In this document: positions 42,970-47,538 of the stretch, piece by piece
Numbering within the stretch: position 1 is the first letter of the stretch
How the letters are laid out: the number at the start of each line of letters is the position of its first letter
Assembly (NCBI RefSeq): GCF_014836645.1
Contig: NZ_JACSQM010000016.1
Coordinates: 1-47,538, forward strand
DNA from: Fictibacillus norfolkensis
GTDB lineage: Bacteria > Bacillota > Bacilli > Bacillales > Fictibacillaceae
Length of the DNA stretch: 47,538 nucleotides
Direction: 5' to 3'
Notes under the pieces: model-generated
The model's database searches: none
Told to the model about the DNA's origin: nothing
What the model saw: only the letters and a program-made list of their open reading frames with translations
Translations under genes and position numbers: made by a program

Positions 42970-43053
42970 TTTATCCGTGAATTTATTAACTTTATCCGTG
43001 AAATTATGCATACTTACCGTGAATAAAAAATGGATTACCGTGAAATTAATTGC
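42970..43053. repeat. 21-bp-phased degenerate repeat (array F)
   Basis: CCGTGAA within TTATCCGTGAAnTT recurs at 42975, 42996, 43017 and 43038, exactly 21 bp apart. It lies in the 394-bp gap between hemQ and cwlJ (co-directional). The remaining bases up to 43297 show only a weak SigE-like CATACACAT at 43227. Confidence 0.8.
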
Positions 43054-43297
43054 TAGAGGTTGCCCCATTTAAACATTAAATCTATAATGTTTTTTCCACA
43101 AGAACATACCTTCCACTCTACTGATTCTTTCATTGCTGATTAGAATCAATTTATCACCATACCCTCATAAATGCCCAAAAACATGAAATTCCCATCCTAT
43201 TTTTGGTCTAGTTTCCCAAAACAGCTCATACACATATATCGAATGTTCTGTTTCCCTGCTTGTACACCAAGATTAACAATATAGAGGGGGAAGGCAA

Positions 43298-43729
43298 TTG
43301 GCAGTCATTAAGGCTACAAATAAGGATATTGACTTGCTGGCACGTCTCATACGTGCGGAAGCTGAGGGTGAAGGTGACCAAGGGATGCTCCTTGTTGGTA
43401 ATACCGGCGTAAATCGAATTCGCTCCAACTGCCTTGATTTTAAAAATATTCGTACGATGCAGCAGATGGTCTTTCAAAGACCTGGAGGATTTGAAGCAAC
43501 GATCAAAGGATATTTTTATCAAGGTGCTAGAGAGAATGAAAAAAGGTTAGCGAGAAGGGTTATTAACGGGCAGCGCTTCCACCCTGCCAGAAATTCGTTA
43601 TGGTTTTTCGATCCAAAAGGGGCTTGTCCGAAGACTTGGTACAATCAGCCTCACTCGGGCAGCTTCAAGGCTCACTGTTTTTATCAGCCAAAACAAAGCG
43701 ATTGTCCAAATGTGTTTAACACCTTTTAG
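43298..43729 (+). CDS. cwlJ: spore cortex-lytic cell wall hydrolase CwlJ
   Basis: A 143-aa hydrolase, the size of B. subtilis CwlJ, that degrades spore cortex peptidoglycan during germination. Family motifs are LIRAEAEGEGDQGMLLVGN near the N-terminus, where the catalytic Glu lies, RRVINGQRFHPARNSLWFF and CPKTWYNQP. It starts at a TTG 6-7 nt after GAGGGGG. gerQ follows after 12 bp, and GerQ is needed to assemble CwlJ in the coat. A CATACACAT at 43227 resembles a SigE -10, without a good -35. Confidence 0.95.
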   Translation: MAVIKATNKDIDLLARLIRAEAEGEGDQGMLLVGNTGVNRIRSNCLDFKNIRTMQQMVFQRPGGFEATIKGYFYQGARENEKRLARRVINGQRFHPARNSLWFFDPKGACPKTWYNQPHSGSFKAHCFYQPKQSDCPNVFNTF

Positions 43730-43741
43730 GGAGGTTTGTTG

Positions 43742-44221
43742 ATGAACAACTTTAATCCGTACGGCCAAGAGTATTATCGGGCTCAGAATGGAATGGGTAT
43801 GATGGGTGGCGGCATGGGAGGAATGGCAGGCATGGGGGTTCCTCAAGACATGGCACAAAGTCAGCAGGCACCAGGAATGGGCGGCGGCCCTCTGCAAGAT
43901 ATCGGTGCACCTGGGCAGCTTCCGCTCGAGCAGTCCTACATCGAAAATATTTTAAGGATGAACAAAGGGAAAGTTGCAACCGTTTATATGACTTTCGAGA
44001 ACAATGAAAAATGGAACGCTAAGGTTTTTAAAGGAATCATTGAAGCCGCTGGCCGTGATCATATCATCCTTAGCGATCCGCAAACAGGTAAACGTTATCT
44101 GCTATTGATGGTGTATGTAAACTATGTCACGTTTGATGAAGAGATCAATTATAGCTATCCGTATGGTACGCAACAGCAGCAACAGCAAGGCGGTCAGATG
44201 TCACAATACAGCCCTCGTTGA
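43742..44221 (+). CDS. gerQ: spore coat protein GerQ
   Basis: A 159-aa coat protein required for CwlJ localisation. The N-terminal third is Met/Gly-rich (NGMGMMGGGMGGMAGMG). The conserved C-terminal domain begins QSYIENILRMNKGKVATVYM and ends NYVTFDEEINYSYPYG, followed by a Gln run. Its lysines are known targets of transglutaminase crosslinking in B. subtilis. AGGGAGG lies 7 nt before the ATG at 43742; two in-frame TTGs just upstream are possible alternatives. Forms an operon with cwlJ. Confidence 0.94.
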   Translation: MNNFNPYGQEYYRAQNGMGMMGGGMGGMAGMGVPQDMAQSQQAPGMGGGPLQDIGAPGQLPLEQSYIENILRMNKGKVATVYMTFENNEKWNAKVFKGIIEAAGRDHIILSDPQTGKRYLLLMVYVNYVTFDEEINYSYPYGTQQQQQQGGQMSQYSPR

Positions 44222-44260
44222 TAGATATTATTCCTGTCTGGTTCAGGCAATTATGAAAAT

Positions 44261-44290
44261 GGCGCCCTCTAATTTAAGAGAGCGCCTTTT
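44261..44290. terminator. bidirectional terminator gerQ/ywdK
   Basis: GGCGcCCTCT pairs with AGAGaGCGCC around AATTTA, followed by TTTT; A-rich on the other side. It ends the gerQ message and, from the minus strand, ywdK. Confidence 0.88.
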
Positions 44291-44291
44291 A

Positions 44292-44663
44292 TTATGCTTT
44301 TACAACTGCGATGATCAGCAGAATCCAACCAACGATAAACGCTACGCCGCCAAGCGGTGTGATAGGACCAAAGAATTTCATCCCTGTCGTTGAGAGAGCA
44401 TATAGACTTCCTGAGAAAAGCAGTATGCCGATAAAGAACGACCAACCTGCTCCTGTTAATAGCGTTGAAGCTGGAAATTTACCAAGTAAAACGCCGACAA
44501 CTAACAAAGCCAGTGCATGATACATGTGATATTGAACCCCAGTTTGGTACACATTTAGCATGTTCTTAGCATTTAATTTAGCTTCAAGTGCATGTGCACC
44601 GAAAGCTCCAAGCATAACCGCAAGCATCGCGTGAATCGCACCTAATATAAGAAAAAGCTTCAT
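44292..44663 (-). CDS. ywdK: DUF423 membrane protein YwdK
   Basis: A 123-aa protein with four membrane helices, identical in length to B. subtilis YwdK. The family signature GAFGAHALEAKL near the N-terminus, YHMYHALALLVVG and the C-terminal TPLGGVAFIVGWILL are present. Function unknown. I start it at the ATG at 44663, preceded by AGGAG; the longer open frame includes unsupported upstream sequence. Confidence 0.92.
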   Translation of the reverse strand: MKLFLILGAIHAMLAVMLGAFGAHALEAKLNAKNMLNVYQTGVQYHMYHALALLVVGVLLGKFPASTLLTGAGWSFFIGILLFSGSLYALSTTGMKFFGPITPLGGVAFIVGWILLIIAVVKA

Positions 44664-44764
44664 CCTGTTCCACTCCTGTTTTTCTTTTATCTTACCATTG
44701 AAAAACGACAATACAAAGGTTGCCACAGGATTGTAAAAATTTTGGCGGACGGGTTGTCCATGAT

Positions 44765-44805
44765 AAAAAAGGCGAACGCTAACGTTTTTTTGGCTGACGT
44801 TCGCC
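44765..44805 (-). terminator. terminator overlapping the end of the YvrJ gene
   Basis: GGCGAACG (44798-44805 on the minus strand), inside the coding sequence, pairs with CGTTCGCC (44771-44778) just after the TAG, followed by TTTTTT. The 5' arm thus encodes part of the C-terminal GERQP residues. Confidence 0.85.
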
Positions 44806-45006
44806 GTCAAGCAATCGGACGTATTGATCGATCTTACGCTCAAGCTCTTCTTTTTCTACTAATTCAGAGTGAAGTTCGCGGATGATTCCTTCTAAGCTCT
44901 GAATACGCCTCTCAAATTGAAAAAGCAAGTAGCCCGCAATGACGATAGGAAAGCCCACATTGCCGAGGAGATTAACTAAGTTTAACCATTCACTTGCTCC
45001 GACCAT
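44779..45006 (-). CDS. YvrJ-like small membrane protein
   Basis: A 75-aa protein. An N-terminal hydrophobic segment (WLNLVNLLGNVGFPIVIAGYLL) with the GNVGFPI motif is typical of the YvrJ family. A coiled-coil-like charged helix follows (FERRIQSLEGIIRELHSEL). Function unknown. The ATG at 45006 lies 9 nt after AGGGG; an ATG two codons earlier (45012) is too close to that site but possible. The terminator hairpin begins inside the coding region. Confidence 0.78.
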   Translation of the reverse strand: MVGASEWLNLVNLLGNVGFPIVIAGYLLFQFERRIQSLEGIIRELHSELVEKEELERKIDQYVRLLDGERQPKKR

Positions 45007-45216
45007 TTCCATTCACCCCTCATTTTATTATCGAACAAAATAGAACGTATGTTCGTAAATTTAGTATAAAGCGAACGGAGTATATTTACCATCATTCCTT
45101 TCTCATATTTTCATTTTGATTCGAATGACCTATACAAAAAAGAGGTTTAAATAAATGAGGTAGTGGAATAAAAAAAGTAAGACAGAAAAAAATTACATAA
45201 GAGGAGGAACAATAAA

Positions 45217-45387
45217 ATGGAACTTCTTATTACAATGATATATACAATTTTTGGTTTAGCTGCTCTAAGTCTAATCGCAACAGTGACTGCCATTTATTTT
45301 TCTAATAAAAAGATTAACGAAAAAATTGAAATCGCAAAACGTAGAGATGCACGAATGGAACACCAGAATACGTATGTTTCGATCTAA
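45217..45387 (+). CDS. small single-helix membrane protein
   Basis: A 56-aa protein. A hydrophobic N-terminal helix (LLITMIYTIFGLAALSLIA and onward to about residue 28) is followed by a lysine/arginine-rich tail (NKKINEKIEIAKRRDARMEH). GAGGAGGA lies 8 nt before the ATG and a terminator begins at the stop, so it is probably expressed. It is too short for a 60-aa ORF cut-off. Family not recognised. Confidence 0.75.
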   Translation: MELLITMIYTIFGLAALSLIATVTAIYFSNKKINEKIEIAKRRDARMEHQNTYVSI

Positions 45388-45418
45388 CAGCGCTGATAAT
45401 GGTGCTGTTTTTTTTGTA
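45387..45418 (+). terminator. terminator of the small membrane protein
   Basis: AACAGC pairs with GCTGTT around a 14-nt apex, with a run of eight Ts after it. The stem starts on the last base of the stop codon. Confidence 0.8.
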
Positions 45419-45452
45419 CATATTTCACCCAAATATTTTTGCACTTGAAAGT

Positions 45453-45476
45453 AGTTGATTTCCTATACAATCAACT
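45453..45476. repeat. ends-only remnant of the palindromic element (R7)
   Basis: AGTTGATT-tcctatac-AATCAACT consists of just the two terminal inverted repeats of the 130-bp element, with its GAAAGTAGTTGATTTCC flank like copies R2 and R6. It looks like an internal deletion product. It lies 13 bp before array G. Confidence 0.6.
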
Positions 45477-45489
45477 TCAAGAGAAGAGC

Positions 45490-45594
45490 TTTGCGGAAAT
45501 AAAGGGAAAACTCGCGGGATTATTGTACAAACTCGCGGAATTAACCTTGATTCTCGCGGGATTATCGAAAGAATTTCAGGAATTCCCTCTCCTC
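45490..45594. repeat. 21-bp-phased degenerate repeat (array G)
   Basis: CTCGCGGGATTA-type cores sit at 45490, 45511, 45532, 45553 and 45574, exactly 21 bp apart. Three central units are near-identical over 11-12 bases, and the outer units are decayed. On the minus strand the core reads TAATCCCGCGAG, the same as array D. It fills the convergent gap between the small membrane protein and ywdI. Confidence 0.85.
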
Positions 45595-45639
45595 CTACCC
45601 ACCACTAGTCCTCTCAACCCCATTCAAACCTACATAAAA

Positions 45640-45675
45640 AAGAAAAACCCACTCAGAAAGAAAGAGCAGGTTTTC
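45640..45675 (-). terminator. ywdI terminator
   Basis: Minus-strand AAAACCTGCTC pairs with GAGTGGGTTTT (two mismatches) and is followed by TCTTTTTT. Confidence 0.75.
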
Positions 45676-45688
45676 CAAAAAACTGGCA

Positions 45689-46015
45689 TTAAAAATCAAA
45701 AATAGAGTCTCCGTTGCCGTCTTTTTCGTCTTGATCGTCATCATCATAGTCCATATCATAATCCATCATGGACTTTTTGTGTTTTTTTGGCGGAGGTGCG
45801 GTCACTAGGTTGGTTGGCTTTTGAACGGGATATGACGGTACCCACCCTTTCACGTCAACAGCTGTATCATCCTCGTCCGCTTCTAACATTAATTCGCACA
45901 ATGTTTGGATGGCTGATACATGCTCGCGCAGTTTTGGCGAGTTCTCATCTAACACTTTCATCTCAGCAACATGCTTTTCTATTTTCTTTGCAAACTGACT
46001 TACTGATATATTCAT
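45689..46015 (-). CDS. ywdI: YwdI family protein
   Basis: A 108-aa protein of the YwdI family. A helical N-terminal part (VSAIQTLCELMLEADED) leads to a low-complexity acidic Met/Asp/Tyr stretch and the conserved C-terminal end NGDSIFDF, as in B. subtilis YwdI. Function unknown. I place the start at the ATG at 46015; ribosome binding is weak for every candidate (GTGGTG upstream), so the start is uncertain. Confidence 0.78.
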   Translation of the reverse strand: MNISVSQFAKKIEKHVAEMKVLDENSPKLREHVSAIQTLCELMLEADEDDTAVDVKGWVPSYPVQKPTNLVTAPPPKKHKKSMMDYDMDYDDDDQDEKDGNGDSIFDF

Positions 46016-46082
46016 CGGTTTCACCACAATTGTTTTTTTCTTATTCTATCAAACCCGTACACATAAATAAAATGAATGCCAA

Positions 46083-46110
46083 AAAAGACAGCTCGAACAA
46101 GCTGCCTTTT
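46083..46110 (-). terminator. terminator-like hairpin
   Basis: CAGCT pairs with AGCTG inside an AAAAGA/CCTTTT context; on the minus strand a TCTTTTTT tail follows. Placed to end the 46291-46521 gene. The rest of 46016-46290 shows nothing further. Confidence 0.65.
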
Positions 46111-46290
46111 GCTCCAAATTCCGCTCAAGTATATTCATACACTAGCACACGAACGGTGATCCTGCCGCGAGCATGATAGTGAATGCGAAAAATAGCTCTA
46201 TTTATTTTTTTGCAGCAGACCCCCTTCTTTTTCCAAATACATTCATTTCACATACTTCACTTCATCAATACAAGCTTCACTCTATGTAAT

Positions 46291-46521
46291 CTATGACGTA
46301 TCTACCCAACTGAAATTCTGATTATTGAAAGGCACGGCAATTGCAGATATAACTTCCGATGCATTCTTGTTGCTCACTTCGCCATACGAAAAGAAGTTTA
46401 CACCAGATTCATTCGCCATCATAACTTGTCCCGTTTTCGGCATAGAAACTGACACCATGTAATTCTTCATAACCGACCCCATTAACAGCAGAACCCAAAG
46501 TACATACGTCATAACTTCCAT
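46291..46521 (-). CDS. hypothetical small anchored protein
   Basis: A 76-aa protein. A hydrophobic N-terminal helix (VMTYVLWVLLLMGSVM) precedes a polar domain with PKTGQVMMANESGVNFFSYG and ends WVDTS. The ATG at 46521 follows GGGGTAGGGA. The exposed C-terminal part rich in Asn/Ser suggests a surface or spore-associated role, but that is a guess; I do not recognise the family. Confidence 0.55.
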   Translation of the reverse strand: MEVMTYVLWVLLLMGSVMKNYMVSVSMPKTGQVMMANESGVNFFSYGEVSNKNASEVISAIAVPFNNQNFSWVDTS

Positions 46522-46880
46522 CTTCCCTACCCCTTTCAATTTCCGTTAATTTGTACCGATCTATTTAAACCCTACTTTACTGGCAAGTATTTTTCTTTGT
46601 TTCATCCTCCCTTCGACTTACCAATGTATGTGGTGTTAATTGCGATTATACGTACCTTTTTATAAAATGTTTGTCACAATGTGCTTTTGTTTTAAAGTTT
46701 CTATCAACAAAAGATTCGCTTCAGGTACAAAAAAGAGCAGATTCGGCCCACATTTTTGTATAATAGTGAATATAGAAGTGAATATGTTAGCGAGTTTAAG
46801 CTGAATATGATAGAAAAAGACGTATACTTCTAAATCTTTTTATTCATTAATTATTTTCTGTAGAAACAAGGAGGAGAATC
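46522..46880 (+). promoter_or_regulatory. gene-free gap with carbonic anhydrase promoter
   Basis: A TATAAT at 46759-46764 is the best -10 for the downstream gene. No good -35 is visible 17 bp upstream, so an activator may be needed. The predicted leader is about 110 nt. No other structure was found. Confidence 0.4.
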
Positions 46881-47438
46881 ATGTCCGTACTTAACGAAAT
46901 CTTAGCGTTCAATCACCAATTTGTTGAAAACAAAGAATATGAACCTTTCCAAACTACTAAATTTCCTGATAAAGGACTTGTTATCGTGTCTTGTATGGAC
47001 ACGCGCCTGACTGAATTATTGCCAAGTGCAATGAATATCAAGAATGGTGATGTAAAAGTTATTAAATCGGCTGGAGCGGTTATCTCCCACCCATTCGGTT
47101 CTATTATGAGAAGTATCCTTGTGGCCATCTATGAACTAAAAGCTGAAGAAGTTATGGTCATCGGTCACTATGACTGTGGAATGAGCAATGTAAACGCAGA
47201 TGGTTTACTTGCCAAGATGAAAGACCGCGGCATTGAAGAGTCAACGTTTGACACATTAAAATATTCTGGACTCGATTTAAAGAAATGGGTTCAAGGATTT
47301 GCAAGTGTTGAGGATTCTGTGAGAAACAGTGTGAAGCTTGTAAAAAATCACCCGCTGCTTCCTGAAGATATTAAAGTACACGGTCTCGTTATCGACCCTG
47401 CTACAGGAAGACTTGATCTTGTGGAACGCGGAGAATAG
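46881..47438 (+). CDS. beta-carbonic anhydrase
   Basis: A 185-aa beta-class carbonic anhydrase interconverting CO2 and bicarbonate. The zinc ligands are in SCMDTR (Cys, with the Asp-Arg dyad) and GHYDCGM (His and Cys). KSAGAVISHPFGSIMRSIL is also conserved. It resembles B. subtilis YvdA. AAGGAGGAG precedes the ATG and a strong terminator follows. Single gene. Confidence 0.93.
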   Translation: MSVLNEILAFNHQFVENKEYEPFQTTKFPDKGLVIVSCMDTRLTELLPSAMNIKNGDVKVIKSAGAVISHPFGSIMRSILVAIYELKAEEVMVIGHYDCGMSNVNADGLLAKMKDRGIEESTFDTLKYSGLDLKKWVQGFASVEDSVRNSVKLVKNHPLLPEDIKVHGLVIDPATGRLDLVERGE

Positions 47439-47469
47439 AAACATAAAAGGCAAAGCGCATCTTGATATG

Positions 47470-47528
47470 CTCCCCTTTAGGTAGACAGATGAAATAAAAA
47501 ATCTGTTTATCTTAAGGGGAGTTTTTTT
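47470..47528 (+). terminator. carbonic anhydrase terminator
   Basis: CTCCCCTT...ACAGAT pairs with ATCTGT...AAGGGGAG in a stem of about 20 bp with small bulges, followed by TTTTTTT. Confidence 0.93.
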
Positions 47529-47538
47529 ATGGGGTATT

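Noticed and set aside
20524..45594. 21-bp arrays as coding heptad repeats (21 bp is 7 codons; array G can be read as leucine-rich heptads)
   Set aside because: Arrays B and C have in-frame stops, no array has a ribosome site feeding it, and the period is conserved regardless of frame.

Overview
The window looks like chromosome of a low-GC, Gram-positive, endospore-forming Bacillaceae, close to Bacillus/Fictibacillus. The evidence is AGGAGG-type ribosome sites, several TTG starts, germination genes cwlJ and gerQ, spo0M, a pbpG-type PBP, HemQ, LipL, and a gene order that follows the ywd-ywf-ywg-ywh-ywi-ywj stretch of Bacillus subtilis. I see no rRNA, tRNA, IS element, prophage or CRISPR array.

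Layout. (1) 0.4-12.5 kb, minus strand: a short/branched acyl-CoA block of thiolase, 3-hydroxybutyryl-CoA dehydrogenase, two acyl-CoA dehydrogenases, GTPase MeaB, a TetR regulator and the fused isobutyryl-CoA mutase IcmF. Upstream is the membrane Fe-S oxidoreductase FadF. Together they would convert isobutyryl-CoA to butyryl-CoA, oxidise it to acetyl-CoA and pass the electrons to the quinone pool; the enoyl-CoA hydratase and ETF must lie elsewhere. Two related 18-bp operators and one perfect CcpA cre match sit at the two promoters. (2) 12.6-20.4 kb: cardiolipin synthase, UV endonuclease, an alpha/beta hydrolase with a 56-aa XapX protein, DinB, ywiB-argS and an NADP oxidoreductase. (3) 20.6-29.9 kb: a PAS histidine kinase, a UreI/AmiS channel, speE and speB, a holin-like mini-toxin, a hydrolase, a CarD-type regulator and an MTA/SAH deaminase-like amidohydrolase. 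(4) 29.9-37.7 kb: pbpG, ywhD, a purine permease with a PurR-like operator, a lipoprotein, ywgA and the HD protein ywfO. (5) 37.8-47.5 kb: a methyltransferase coupled to lipL, pta, a Csp3-like copper store, spo0M, hemQ, cwlJ-gerQ, ywdK, small membrane proteins, ywdI and a beta-carbonic anhydrase.

The most unusual content is intergenic. First, a palindromic element occurs in six full copies (four of about 130 bp, two of about 250 bp) plus one ends-only remnant. Its apical stem has four different sequences, each still self-complementary, which points to selection on structure. Second, six loci carry 4-5 short cores spaced almost exactly 21 bp apart (two helical turns), with the intervening bases diverged and a different core at each locus. 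A seventh locus carries 14 abutting 20-bp units. All seven convergent gene gaps longer than about 190 bp hold one of these element types (one of the seven only weakly). I regard the helically phased arrays and the covarying palindrome as the best candidates for something not previously described.
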